From: Clostridiales bacterium
GTDB taxonomy: Bacteria; Bacillota; Clostridia; Oscillospirales; Oscillospiraceae
Direction of reading: 5' to 3'
Assembly: GCA_004556755.1 (NCBI GenBank)
Contig: SFFW01000004.1
Location: 76,188-140,187 of the forward strand
DNA length: 64,000 bases
In this document: positions 51,491-60,870 of the stretch, piece after piece
Numbering within the stretch: position 1 is the first letter of the stretch
Layout of the letters: the number at the start of each line of letters is the position of its first letter
Program-made: the position numbers and the translations under genes
Notes under the pieces: model-generated
The model's input: the letters and a program-made list of their open reading frames with translations, nothing else
Told to the model about the DNA's origin: nothing
Databases searched by the model: none

Positions 51491-52264
51491 ATGAGTGTAA
51501 GGATCCTTGCCGTGGGCGACGTCTGCGGGCAGCCGGGACTTGACTGTTTAAATACCAAGCTGAAAAAATTCAAAGCCGAAAGAAACATTGATTTCTGCGT
51601 CGTCAACGGCGAAAACGCAAACGTCGTCGGCATAACCCCACGACAGGCGGATGCAATATTCAAGGCGGGGGCGGACGTTATAACCCTCGGCAACCACACA
51701 TGGACACGCACGGAGCTGCGTCCCTACCTCGACGAGCGCCGCCGCATACTGCGCCCCGCAAACTTTGCGCCACAGTGTCCGGGGCGGGGCATCGACGTCT
51801 ACAAGACCGCCTTCGGCGACGTGTGCGTACTCAGTCTTATGGGTCGCTTTACGCTCGACACCAACACCGACAACCCCTTTGTCATCGCCGACGGCTTCAT
51901 GGAGGAGATCAGGGAAAAGATCATACTTGTCGATTTCCACGCCGAAGGAACGAGCGAGAAGCGTGCAATGGGCTTTCTGCTTGACGGCAGAGCGAGCGCC
52001 GTCTGGGGAACGCACACCCATGTGCAGACCTCCGACGCCGAGGTACTGCCCAAGGGCACGGGCTACATCACGGATCTCGGCATGACGGGCGCTGTTAACT
52101 CCGTCATCGGCATCGACCCTGAGCAGTCCGTCGGGAAGTTTATGGGCGATCCGCCGAGGCGCTACGACTCGCCCTCCGGTCCCGCAAAGCTTGAGGGCTG
52201 CATATTTGAGATCGACCCGGAAACCGGGCGCTGTTTGAGTGCGGAGGCGATACGACTGAAATGA
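51491..52264 (+). CDS. ymdB: YmdB-family metallophosphoesterase (TIGR00282)
   Basis: 257 residues with the family motifs ILAVGDVCGQPG, CVVNGENANVVGITP, TLGNHTWTR, LVDFHAEGTSEKRAMGFLLDGRASAVWGTHTHVQTSD and YITDLGMTGAVNSVIGID. In Bacillus YmdB is a cyclic-nucleotide phosphodiesterase that influences biofilm and motility choices. It overlaps the SbcD-like gene by four bases, an unusual neighbour that might point to a shared nucleotide or DNA-end metabolism. Confidence 0.92.
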   Translation: MSVRILAVGDVCGQPGLDCLNTKLKKFKAERNIDFCVVNGENANVVGITPRQADAIFKAGADVITLGNHTWTRTELRPYLDERRRILRPANFAPQCPGRGIDVYKTAFGDVCVLSLMGRFTLDTNTDNPFVIADGFMEEIREKIILVDFHAEGTSEKRAMGFLLDGRASAVWGTHTHVQTSDAEVLPKGTGYITDLGMTGAVNSVIGIDPEQSVGKFMGDPPRRYDSPSGPAKLEGCIFEIDPETGRCLSAEAIRLK

Positions 52265-53370
52265 AAAGGATAAAGCTGCTTCATGCCGCAGACCTGCATC
52301 TCGACTCGCCCTTTGAGGGACTCACCGGGAGCAAGGCGGCGCAAAGGCGCAGGGAACAGAGAGAGCTGCTCCGCTCACTTATGGAGCTTGCCAAGAGCGA
52401 GGAAGTGCAGCTCGTGCTGCTGTCCGGCGACCTTCTCGATTCCGCATCGCCGTACCTTGAGACCTCCGAGGAGCTTTTGCGGGCGCTGGGGAGCGTTAGT
52501 GTTCCCGTATTCATAGCGCCGGGAAACCACGACCCCTACACGCCGGGTTCGCCATATGCGAAGCTGAGCTTCCCGGAAAACGTACATATTTTCAAAAGCA
52601 ATCGCATCGAATGCGTCGAGCTGCCGGAGCTTAACGCCCGTGTGTTCGGCGCTGCGTTCACGGAGCGCCACAGCGCTTCCATGCTCGCAGGCTTTGAGCC
52701 GCCCGCAGACGACGGTATGCTTAACCTCATGTGCATACACGGTGAGCTGTCACAGGACTCTGACTACGATCCGATAAGTGAGACGCAGCTTATGCGCAGC
52801 GGCATGGACTATGTTGCGCTCGGACACATCCACAAGGGCAGCGGTCTCAGAAAGGCCGGAAAAACGGCTTACGCATGGCCGGGCTGTACCGAGGGCAGAG
52901 GCTTCGACGAGACGGGCGAAAAGAACGTCTACATCGTCGGTATAAACGGAGACGAGTGCAGGATAAAGCCCGTGTGCATCGCAAAGCGCAGGTACGAGAT
53001 ACTGAACGTTGCCGCCTCGGACGATGCGCTTTCGGCGATAAACGCCGTGCTTCCCAAGGACACGGAAAACGACGTTTACCGCATCGTGCTGTCCGGCGAG
53101 AGCGCCGAAAGCCCAGACCTTCGGGCGCTTTATGACGCACTGAGCGGGAGGTTCTTTGCGCTTCAGCTCAAGGACCGCACGAGACCCAAGGTCGGCGTTT
53201 GGGACAGCGCCGGGGAGGACAGCCTTCGGGGTCAGTTCCTTCTGCGCCTAAAGAGCGCCTACGACGCTGCCGCCGACGACGGCGAAAGGGAGCGCATAAT
53301 GCAGGCCGCCCGCTGGGGGCTTGCGGCGCTTTGCAACCGGGAGGAGGTCGTCTGCCATGATAATAAATAA
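52261..53370 (+). CDS. SbcD/Mre11-like exonuclease (YhaO-type)
   Basis: 369 residues with the Mre11-type nuclease motifs LLHAADLHLDSPF, LLSGDLLDSASPY, APGNHDPY, LMCIHGELSQDS and YVALGHIHKG, then a C-terminal capping domain. It is paired with a Rad50-like ATPase gene, which it overlaps by 14 bases. The pair resembles YhaO-YhaN of Bacillus subtilis. It should process DNA ends. Confidence 0.88.
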   Translation: MKRIKLLHAADLHLDSPFEGLTGSKAAQRRREQRELLRSLMELAKSEEVQLVLLSGDLLDSASPYLETSEELLRALGSVSVPVFIAPGNHDPYTPGSPYAKLSFPENVHIFKSNRIECVELPELNARVFGAAFTERHSASMLAGFEPPADDGMLNLMCIHGELSQDSDYDPISETQLMRSGMDYVALGHIHKGSGLRKAGKTAYAWPGCTEGRGFDETGEKNVYIVGINGDECRIKPVCIAKRRYEILNVAASDDALSAINAVLPKDTENDVYRIVLSGESAESPDLRALYDALSGRFFALQLKDRTRPKVGVWDSAGEDSLRGQFLLRLKSAYDAAADDGERERIMQAARWGLAALCNREEVVCHDNK

Positions 53371-55261
53371 GGTAAGTGCGACCTTCGGGAAGCTGTCCGG
53401 CGAGAGCCTTGAATTCAAGGACGGACTGAACGTCGTCTGCGCACCGAACGAGTCGGGTAAAAGCACATGGTGCGCCTTCATCCGTGCCATGCTGTACGGC
53501 ATCGACAGCTCGGAGCGCCAAAAGGCGGGCTACCTGCCGGATAAAACCCGCTATGCCCCGTGGTCGGGAGCCGCCATGCAGGGAAGCATGGAGGTGAACG
53601 TCGGCGGCAGGGACATTTGCATAAGCAGAACGACGAAACAGAAAAACTACCCCATGCGGGAGTTTAGCGCAGAATATGCAGGGACGAACGTCGCCGTCGA
53701 GGGGCTAAACTCGGCTAACTGCGGCGAAGCGCTCACCGGCGTGAGCCGTGATGTTTTCCGCCGCAGCGCCTTTGTGGAGCAGGACGGCATCGGCGTCAGC
53801 GCAAGTCCGGAGCTTGAAAAGCGCATTGCGACCATAGTCTCCACGGGTGAGGAGGGCTGCTCCTATTCCGAGGCGGACGAGCGTCTGCGCATTTGGCTTC
53901 GCAAGCGGCGCTACCGCCGCAGCGGAATGCTGCCTGAGCTGGAGGACGGAATGGACGCCGAAAAGCGGCGTTTGGAGGAGCTTTACCGCTTTGCGGACGA
54001 GCGGGAGGCGCTGTCGGAAAAGCTTTCCGAGAGCCTCCGCCGCTGCGACAGTCTTGAGCGGGAGATGCTTGAGAGCCGCAAAACGGCGAGAAAGGACGCA
54101 CTTTCCGCTCTGCACGACGCACGGAGCGAGCGCAAGGCGGCGGAGGAGGACTGCACCGCTGCGCAGCGCCGCTGTGCGGACGCAAGAGAAAAGCTCTGCG
54201 ACGATCCGCTGTACGTCCTCGACCCCAAGCCGACGCAGGAGAGCTTTGACGCCGACAGTGCGGAGCTTACGAAGCTTTCCGCCGAGGCAAAGCGCAAGGT
54301 GAGCGTCCTGCCTGCAGTCTGCGTGCTTGTGCTTGCGCTCATCTGTGCCGCCGTCGCCGTGATGACGGAGCCGCTGCTGCTCATTGCAGCCGGGGTGCTT
54401 GCGCTGCTTTGCGTGCTGATCTTTGTGCGGATCGGCAAAAGAAAGCAGACGGTGCGGGAGTCGCAGAGAAAGAAAAACGCAATTTTGGAACGCTACTCGG
54501 CACAGACACCGGAGGAGATGGAGCGCAGCTTTTTGCGCTACACAGAGAAGCTTTCCGACTGCCGCAATGCGGAAAAGAGCAGAGAAAGCGCCGAGCAACG
54601 CTTGCGTGAGCTGACGAGCCGCCTTGAAAAGACAGAAAGCGAGACGCTGAGCATCCTCGACTTTGCCGAGGGCGACAGCACCGCAGCGTATATCGGCAGA
54701 CAGCTTGCGGCGGAGCGCCAGCTTTGCGACAGCATATCCGCCCGCTTGAACGAGCTTAAAGGCGCCGCCGCAGCGGTCGGCGATCCGCTCGTCATCGGCT
54801 CAAGACTCATGGAGATGCAGGACGAGTATCGGGAGATCAATGCCGAGTATGAGGCGATAAGCCTTGCAGTCGATACGCTTAAAGACGCCGATGCGGAGAT
54901 ACAGAGCAGGTTCTCTCCCGCACTCGGCAAGCTTGCGGCAGAGTATTTCTCACGCATGACCGGCGGGAAGTACGACGGCCTGCTTATCAACCGGGATTTC
55001 AGCGTCAAGGTCAGGGAAAACGGTGCTTCCGTTGCGGTCGATACCGCATACCTCAGCGCCGGCACGGAGGACCTCATGTACCTTGCGGTGCGGCTTGCGG
55101 TGTGCAGGCTTGCGCTGCCGGAGACGGCGGTGTGTCCGCTCATCCTCGACGATACGCTCGCAAACCTCGACCCGGAGCGCACCGCCGCTGCGATGTCGCT
55201 TCTGCGGGAGATCGCAAAGGAGCGGCAGGTCATCCTGTTTACCTGCCGAGACCCCGAATAA
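53357..55261 (+). CDS. Rad50/SbcC-like ATPase with a central membrane hairpin (YhaN-type)
   Basis: 634 residues. The N-terminal lobe has Walker A VCAPNESGKSTWCAFIRAMLYG (Lys35) and the C-terminal lobe the ABC signature TAYLSAGTEDLMYLAVRLAVCRLALPE and Walker B PLILDDTLANLDPERT. Coiled coil fills the middle. At about residues 315-361 two hydrophobic helices, VLPAVCVLVLALICAAVAVMT and PLLLIAAGVLALLCVLIFVRI, form a hairpin where Rad50 has its zinc hook. ATG 53357 follows GAGGAGGTCGTCTGCC. The protein should be anchored at the membrane and act with the SbcD-like nuclease. Confidence 0.88.
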   Translation: MIINKVSATFGKLSGESLEFKDGLNVVCAPNESGKSTWCAFIRAMLYGIDSSERQKAGYLPDKTRYAPWSGAAMQGSMEVNVGGRDICISRTTKQKNYPMREFSAEYAGTNVAVEGLNSANCGEALTGVSRDVFRRSAFVEQDGIGVSASPELEKRIATIVSTGEEGCSYSEADERLRIWLRKRRYRRSGMLPELEDGMDAEKRRLEELYRFADEREALSEKLSESLRRCDSLEREMLESRKTARKDALSALHDARSERKAAEEDCTAAQRRCADAREKLCDDPLYVLDPKPTQESFDADSAELTKLSAEAKRKVSVLPAVCVLVLALICAAVAVMTEPLLLIAAGVLALLCVLIFVRIGKRKQTVRESQRKKNAILERYSAQTPEEMERSFLRYTEKLSDCRNAEKSRESAEQRLRELTSRLEKTESETLSILDFAEGDSTAAYIGRQLAAERQLCDSISARLNELKGAAAAVGDPLVIGSRLMEMQDEYREINAEYEAISLAVDTLKDADAEIQSRFSPALGKLAAEYFSRMTGGKYDGLLINRDFSVKVRENGASVAVDTAYLSAGTEDLMYLAVRLAVCRLALPETAVCPLILDDTLANLDPERTAAAMSLLREIAKERQVILFTCRDPE

Positions 55262-55264
55262 AGG

Positions 55265-55303
55265 AAAAACTCCTGCAATACTCTGAGTATTGCAGGAGTT
55301 TTT
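55265..55303. terminator. Bidirectional terminator
   Basis: AAAAACTCCTGCAATACT with its complement, perfect 18-bp stem, between the ATPase gene and the convergent GH2 gene. Confidence 0.9.
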
Positions 55304-55304
55304 A

Positions 55305-56987
55305 TCACTTTATGCTCACTATCTCACGCACGGTTTCGGGAGAGATCTTTACGACCTTACGGTCGTAGCTTATAAGACCGTTGACCTCGTCCTCAACGTC
55401 GGAAAGTTGCGTGTACACGGCGGCGGCAAGACCCTGCTCGTGAGCGGGACGTATCTGCCCGCCGTAGAGCCTGCGCAGCGCCTCGGTTAGCGCCTCTATC
55501 GACTTAAATCTGCGGTAGCCGAAGTCGGTCTCACCGAAGCTGTGTTCGTCGCAGTAGTAGTTGTAGCCGCCGAACTCGCTCAGCAGCACGGCACGCCCCA
55601 TTTTGTCCTGACGGTGAACGTATTTCTTGAAGTAAACGTGTAGGCTCTTGGTCTGACCGATCTTCTGGTCGTGCCAGCCGGAGGCGTGGTCTATCGTTCG
55701 TGTGTCGTCAAAGTCCCGGACAAGCTTTGCGATACGGGCGGCGTCAAACTGACCCCAGCCCTCGTTGAACGGTACCCACATCGAGATGCAGGGGCAGTTG
55801 TAGAGCTGATGCAGCATCTCAAAGAGCTCGACCTCGTACTGCTTTCTGCCCGCCTCGTCCTCTCGGGCGAACAGCTTGTAGCGATCGTCCTTGAGGTGGA
55901 TGCCCGTTACGAGCGGGGACGAGATGATGACGGGGTTGTACTCGCCGCCGCCGTTTATCATGTCCTGCCACACGAGCATACCGAGGCGGTCGCAGTGATA
56001 GTACCAGCGCATGGGTTCGATCTTTATGTGCTTGCGCAGCATATTAAAGCCCATGTCCTTTGCGGTCTGAATGTCGAAGATCAGAGCCTCGTCACTCGGC
56101 GCGGTGTACATACCGTCGGACCAGTAGCCCTGATCCAAAAGTCCGTTGTGGAAAAAGGGCTTGTTGTTCAGAAACAGGCGGCTTATGCCGTCCTTGTCAC
56201 GGGCGACGGAGAATTTGCGCATCGCAAAGTAGCTGTCCACCTTGTCCTCGCCGCAGATGACGGAGAAGTCGTAGAGCTTCGGTGTGTCGGGCGTCCAAGG
56301 CTCAAAGTCCGGAACCGGGATGCAGCAGGGCAGGGGGTAGCTCTTTCCGTCAAATACGGCATATGCGTCCGATCTTCCAACAGTTTCGGCAATGATCTCA
56401 ACATGTCCGGCGTCGAAATCGGGCGTAATACGCAGATTTTTGACGTAACAGTTCGGCACGCACTCAAGCCACACGGTCTGCCATATGCCGCTTTGTGGGC
56501 TGTACCATATGCCGCCCCGCTTTGTGCGCTGCTTGCCTCTGGAGTGCCAGCTTTCGTCGCTCACGTCCTTTACACAGACGCAAAGCTCGTTTTTGACGGA
56601 AAGCAGCTCAGTTATATCGCATTCAAACGCCGTGTAGCCGCCGACGTGATGCGCAGCCTCCATGCCGTTTACATACACCGTTGCGGTCTGATCCACCGCA
56701 CCGAAGTGCAGAATGACCCGACCCTTGTGCTGCGGCACCTCAAGCTCTCTGCGGTACCAGAGGTATTCGTGGGGCTTAAGAATTCTGCCCACGCCGGACA
56801 GCTCGCACTCCGGGGAGAAAGGGACGAGTATCTTTCCGTCCCACGAGTCGGGCATGGAGTCCGACTCCGTGATTGCGTAATCCCAAACGCCGTTGAGATT
56901 CACATAGCCGTCCCTGACGAACTGTGGACGGGGGTATTCCTGAAGCACACTGTTTTTGTCGAGTTTTTCACCCCAAACGGTAAGCAT
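55305..56987 (-). CDS. Glycoside hydrolase family 2 enzyme
   Basis: 560 residues, no signal peptide, so cytoplasmic. The N-terminal sugar-binding jelly roll (YPRPQFVRDGYVNLNGVWDYAI, WYRRELEVPQHKGRVILHFGAVDQTATVYVNG) and an Ig-like part precede the catalytic barrel. The acid/base Glu is in SMWVPFNEGWGQFD and the nucleophile Glu probably in VLLSEFGGYNYY. The specificity could be beta-galactosidase, glucuronidase or mannosidase; short GH2s of this type are diverse. ATG 56987 is chosen for GGAGGTGCGCCC upstream. It stands alone. Confidence 0.85.
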   Translation of the reverse strand: MLTVWGEKLDKNSVLQEYPRPQFVRDGYVNLNGVWDYAITESDSMPDSWDGKILVPFSPECELSGVGRILKPHEYLWYRRELEVPQHKGRVILHFGAVDQTATVYVNGMEAAHHVGGYTAFECDITELLSVKNELCVCVKDVSDESWHSRGKQRTKRGGIWYSPQSGIWQTVWLECVPNCYVKNLRITPDFDAGHVEIIAETVGRSDAYAVFDGKSYPLPCCIPVPDFEPWTPDTPKLYDFSVICGEDKVDSYFAMRKFSVARDKDGISRLFLNNKPFFHNGLLDQGYWSDGMYTAPSDEALIFDIQTAKDMGFNMLRKHIKIEPMRWYYHCDRLGMLVWQDMINGGGEYNPVIISSPLVTGIHLKDDRYKLFAREDEAGRKQYEVELFEMLHQLYNCPCISMWVPFNEGWGQFDAARIAKLVRDFDDTRTIDHASGWHDQKIGQTKSLHVYFKKYVHRQDKMGRAVLLSEFGGYNYYCDEHSFGETDFGYRRFKSIEALTEALRRLYGGQIRPAHEQGLAAAVYTQLSDVEDEVNGLISYDRKVVKISPETVREIVSIK

Positions 56988-57200
56988 GGGCGCACCTCCG
57001 AATTTCAATAATAATTTGTCCTTATTTTAATATGTATATATTACAATACTTTTTGCCTTTTTCAAAGACCCAATTTCAAGCCGATCGGAGGAGTGGATAA
57101 ATTAGCCCAAAATGGCAAAATGACACGCAATTGTTAACTATTTATCATTCAATTGTGGCAAAATAAACGAAAAATTGGCGAAAAATAGGCGCAATCCTTG

Positions 57201-57229
57201 TAGACACGGTAGCGGGTTTATGCTATATT
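57201..57229 (+). promoter_or_regulatory. Promoter for the rnf operon
   Basis: TAGACA, 17 bp, TATATT, 32 bases before the rnfC ATG. The 200-base region upstream is AT-rich and holds a weak dyad at 57131-57148. Confidence 0.5.
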
Positions 57230-57261
57230 TAAGTTTGTCATAAAATAGAGAGGTGATGCAA

Positions 57262-58614
57262 ATGCCCTTTAAATTCCGTGGCGGCGTACATCCCGACTAC
57301 ATGAAGGCCCCCAACGAGCCTGTCATCGTCGTAACCCCGCCGCCCCAGGTCATTGTTCCGATGGCACAGCACATCGGCGCACCTTGCCAGCCGCTGGTAG
57401 CGGTAGGCGACTATGTAACCATGGGTCAGAAGATCGGCGAAAATCCTGCCCCTGTCTCTGCTCCGGTACATTCTCCCGTCTCCGGCAAGGTAGTAGCAAT
57501 CGAGCCCAGACCCCATCCTCTGGGCGACATGATCCCGGCAGTCGTTATCGAAAACGACTATCAGGATACCCCGTGTAAGGACATGGCTCCCCTCACCGAG
57601 GAAGAGCTTAAGGATCCCGAAGCGATAATCGCACGTCTGCGTGAAGCAGGCATCGTCGGCATGGGCGGCGCAATGTTCCCCACCGCATTCAAGATCAAGA
57701 CCGGTCTCGGCAAGGTCGATACCCTCATCATCAACGGTGCAGAATGTGAGCCTTACCTTAACGGCGACCACTGGACCATGAAGCTTCATCCCGAAGAGCT
57801 GCTTCGGGGTATCGAGCTTGCCCGCATTGCCAGCGGTCTCGACAAGGCGTACTACGGCATCGAGAAGAATAAGATGGACGCCATCGAAATTCTCAACTCA
57901 AAGGACCCCGCAAAGTACGGCGTCGAGATAGTTCCCGAAGAGGTCAAGTACCCCCAGGGCGCAGAGAAAATGCAGATCAAGGCCATCACGAACCGTGAGG
58001 TCAAGCCCGGCGGACTGCCCGCAGGCGTCGGATGCAACGTTATCAGCACCCAGACCGCATATGCGATCTACAAGGCCTGCTACGAAGGCGTTCCCTGCTT
58101 TGAGCGTATACTCACCGTGGGCGGCTCCGCAATAGCAAAGCCCTTCAACCTGCAGTGCCGTATCGGTACTCCCTTCAGATACATAGTCGAGCAGTGCGGC
58201 GGCTTTGTAAAGACCCCCAAGAAGATCGTCCTCGGCGGACCGATGATGGGTCTTATAGCCACCAATCTCGACGCCGTGAACATCAAGGGTACGGCAGGTA
58301 TCCTTTTCTTCACCGAGGAAGAGGACAGAACGGTCAAAAATCCCACCTGCATACGCTGCGGCAAGTGCATTACCGTATGCCCCATGGGACTTGAGCCCGT
58401 TTATATGTATGCATACTTCAAGAAGGGCGACTTCGAGAACATGAAGAAGTACCACATTCTTGACTGCTTCGAGTGCGGCAGCTGCTCCTATAACTGCCCC
58501 GGCAGAATGCCGCTGACCCACTCATTCAAGACCGCAAAGCTTCTCTTTGCTGCCAAGGCTGCGGAGGAGAAGGCAAGAGCGGAAGCCGCTGCAAAGGAGG
58601 CCGAGAAAAAGTGA
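57262..58614 (+). CDS. rnfC: Rnf complex subunit C (NADH/Fe-S subunit)
   Basis: 450 residues. The N-terminal barrel-sandwich part (FRGGVHPDYMKAPNEPV) leads to the nucleotide/FMN-binding domain (GIVGMGGAMFPTAFKIKTG, LIINGAECEPYLNGDHWTM), then two 4Fe-4S clusters, CIRCGKCITVCPMGLEP and CFECGSCSYNCPGRMPL. RnfC carries the NADH site. ATG 57262 is six bases after GAGGTG; an in-frame GTG-ATG lies just upstream. First gene of the order C-D-G-E-A-B usual in Clostridia. Confidence 0.97.
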   Translation: MPFKFRGGVHPDYMKAPNEPVIVVTPPPQVIVPMAQHIGAPCQPLVAVGDYVTMGQKIGENPAPVSAPVHSPVSGKVVAIEPRPHPLGDMIPAVVIENDYQDTPCKDMAPLTEEELKDPEAIIARLREAGIVGMGGAMFPTAFKIKTGLGKVDTLIINGAECEPYLNGDHWTMKLHPEELLRGIELARIASGLDKAYYGIEKNKMDAIEILNSKDPAKYGVEIVPEEVKYPQGAEKMQIKAITNREVKPGGLPAGVGCNVISTQTAYAIYKACYEGVPCFERILTVGGSAIAKPFNLQCRIGTPFRYIVEQCGGFVKTPKKIVLGGPMMGLIATNLDAVNIKGTAGILFFTEEEDRTVKNPTCIRCGKCITVCPMGLEPVYMYAYFKKGDFENMKKYHILDCFECGSCSYNCPGRMPLTHSFKTAKLLFAAKAAEEKARAEAAAKEAEKK

Positions 58615-59633
58615 TACAGAAAGAATATACCTTTGATGCCTCCTACCAGCCTCAGGTAAGGACCAAGACCGGCACCACCAACATCATGCTCGATGTTATC
58701 ATTGCGCTTATCCCCGCAATGGCTGTCGGCGTGTGGCAGTTCGGTCTCAAAGCCTTGCTGCTCATCGCAGTTTCCGTTGCGTCCTGCGTTTTCTTTGAGT
58801 GGGGCTACCGCAAGCTCTTAAAGAAGGACAACTCCATCGGCGATCTTTCCGCCTGCGTCACCGGCGTTCTGATCGCAATGGTCATCCCCGTGGGCGCACC
58901 CTGGTGGATGCCCATCGTCGGAGCTGCCTTCTCCATGGTCATCGTAAAGCAGCTTTTCGGCGGTCTGGGAAAGAACTTCTTAAACCCCGCACTTGCCGCA
59001 AGAGCCTTCCTCATGGCATCCTGGCCCGTCATCATGACCACTTGGGCGGTTCCTGCCGCACTCAGCAAGGTCGTTGACGGTACCACCATGGCAACTCCGC
59101 TCAGCATCATGAAGGCCGGCGAGCCTCTGCCTGATTACTTCAGCTACGGCAATATGCTCCTCGGCACCATGCCCGGCTGTATCGGTGAAGTGAGTGCTAT
59201 CGCTCTCCTCATCGGCGGAGCATACCTCCTCATCCGCAAGGTGATAAGCTGGCGTATCCCCGTTTCCTTCATCGGAACGGTCGCAGTCATCACCCTGCTC
59301 TTCCCCCGCCACGGCGGATTCTTTGACGTCAACTGGATGCTTCAGAACCTCCTCACCGGCGGTCTGCTCCTCGGCGCCATATTCATGGCAACGGATTACT
59401 CCTCCAGCCCCGTGACCCTCAACGGTCAGCTTCTGTACGGCTTCGGCTGCGGCGCTCTCACCGTTCTGATCCGTTACTTCGGCGGCTACCCCGAAGGCGT
59501 TTCCTACGCCATCCTCATTATGAACCTCTGCGCATGGGCTATCGACAAGGGAACCCGCAGCCGTCAGTTCGGCGTCAGCAAGGAAGACCTTAAGGCAGCC
59601 AAAAAGGCAGCAAAGGAGGCAAAGGCAGCATGA
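58611..59633 (+). CDS. rnfD: Rnf complex subunit D
   Basis: 340 residues, about nine to ten membrane helices, homologous to NqrB. A covalent FMN is expected on Thr in the VDGTTMATPLSIM motif (SxTxAT-type). Other landmarks are ACVTGVLIAMVIPVGAPWWMPIVGAAFSMVIVKQLFGGLGKNFLNPALAARAFL and FMATDYSSSPVTLNGQLLYGFGCG. GTG start overlapping the rnfC stop. Confidence 0.97.
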   Translation: MIQKEYTFDASYQPQVRTKTGTTNIMLDVIIALIPAMAVGVWQFGLKALLLIAVSVASCVFFEWGYRKLLKKDNSIGDLSACVTGVLIAMVIPVGAPWWMPIVGAAFSMVIVKQLFGGLGKNFLNPALAARAFLMASWPVIMTTWAVPAALSKVVDGTTMATPLSIMKAGEPLPDYFSYGNMLLGTMPGCIGEVSAIALLIGGAYLLIRKVISWRIPVSFIGTVAVITLLFPRHGGFFDVNWMLQNLLTGGLLLGAIFMATDYSSSPVTLNGQLLYGFGCGALTVLIRYFGGYPEGVSYAILIMNLCAWAIDKGTRSRQFGVSKEDLKAAKKAAKEAKAA

Positions 59634-60181
59634 AAAAGATAATTAAGCTTGCACTCGTCCTTTTCCTCATATCCGCCATAGTTGCAGGTGTTCTCGGTGT
59701 CGTTAACGAGCTTACCAAAGACAGGATCGAGCAGATCAAAGAGAAGAAGACCCGTGAGGCATATGCCGAAGTCCTCAAAGCCGAAACCTATGACGACGCA
59801 AAGTACAAAGGCAAAGACACTCAGGTACAGATGGTCTCCGTCGCAAAGGATAAGGACGGAAATGCGATCGGCTATGTTGTCGAGACTGTCGTCACCGGCA
59901 GCCAGGGCAGCATCACCGTTATCGTCGGTGTCGACAACGATCTCAAGTGCACCGGCATTTCCATCACCGACTCCAGCGAGACCTCCGGTCTCGGCGCAGT
60001 TGCGTCCAGCCCCAGCGACAAGGGCGTTGCGTTCCGTGCGAACTTCGTCGGACAGGGCAAGGATCTTGATCTTACAAAGAACGGCGGCGAGATAGACCAG
60101 CTCACCGGTGCTACGATCACCTCCACTGCGGTCGTCACCGCAGTGCGCTCCGCCATTACCGCCTGTGAGAGCTTGGGTTAA
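59630..60181 (+). CDS. rnfG: Rnf complex subunit G (FMN-binding)
   Basis: 183 residues. An N-terminal membrane anchor (KLALVLFLISAIVAGVLGVVNELT) precedes an extracytoplasmic FMN-binding domain with the covalent-flavin motif GGEIDQLTGATITSTAVVTAV, where the Thr after SGATITS-type residues takes FMN by phosphoester. It overlaps rnfD by ATGA. Confidence 0.96.
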   Translation: MKKIIKLALVLFLISAIVAGVLGVVNELTKDRIEQIKEKKTREAYAEVLKAETYDDAKYKGKDTQVQMVSVAKDKDGNAIGYVVETVVTGSQGSITVIVGVDNDLKCTGISITDSSETSGLGAVASSPSDKGVAFRANFVGQGKDLDLTKNGGEIDQLTGATITSTAVVTAVRSAITACESLG

Positions 60182-60195
60182 GGAGGTAGACTTAA

Positions 60196-60870
60196 ATGAA
60201 CATTAAAAAGCAGTTTAAGGAAGGTCTTATCACCAATAACCCCGTTCTTGTACAGCTCATCGGTATGTGCGCCACCATGGCGATCACCACCACCCTGTTC
60301 AACGGCGTAGGTATGGGCCTCTCCGTTCTCATCATCCTGACCTGCTGCAACGTCGTCGTTGCTGCAATCAGAAAAATCATCCCCAACGAAATCAGACTTG
60401 CGATCTTCGTCGTAGTTATCGCAGGCTTCGTTACCATCGTCGACCTGCTCCTGCAGGCGTTCGTCCCCGCACTGAGCGAAGCTCTGGGCGTGTTCATCCC
60501 CCTGATCGTCGTTAACTGCATCATCATCGGCCGTGCCGAAGCGTTCTGCCAGAAGAACACCGTCGCAGCATCCTTCTTCGACGGCATCTTCCAGGGACTC
60601 GGCTACACCGTCGTGCTTATCATCATGTGCCTCATCCGTGAGCTTCTCGGCTTCGGCACCATCGGCGGCGGTCTTATCGACGCTGCCAAGGGTCTCACCC
60701 TTGACGGCACCGGCTCCGGCATCGCAGTGTTCGGCGCAAACTACCAGGGCGCAATGATCCTCACCATGCCCTTCGGCGGCTTCCTCACTCTCGGCGTTCT
60801 TATTGCCGTAATGCAGTACGCACTCAAGAAGTCTGCCGACAAGAAAGCAAAGAAGGAGGCTGAAAAATAA
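60196..60870 (+). CDS. rnfE: Rnf complex subunit E
   Basis: 224 residues, six membrane helices. RnfE/NqrD landmarks are GLITNNPVLVQLIGMCATMAITT, NCIIIGRAEAFCQKNTVAASFFDGIFQGLGYTVVL and REL(L)GFGTIGGG. The cysteines TCCNVV and EAFCQ could take part in the Fe-S centre proposed at the membrane core. AAGGAGG precedes ATG 60196. Confidence 0.96.
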   Translation: MNIKKQFKEGLITNNPVLVQLIGMCATMAITTTLFNGVGMGLSVLIILTCCNVVVAAIRKIIPNEIRLAIFVVVIAGFVTIVDLLLQAFVPALSEALGVFIPLIVVNCIIIGRAEAFCQKNTVAASFFDGIFQGLGYTVVLIIMCLIRELLGFGTIGGGLIDAAKGLTLDGTGSGIAVFGANYQGAMILTMPFGGFLTLGVLIAVMQYALKKSADKKAKKEAEK

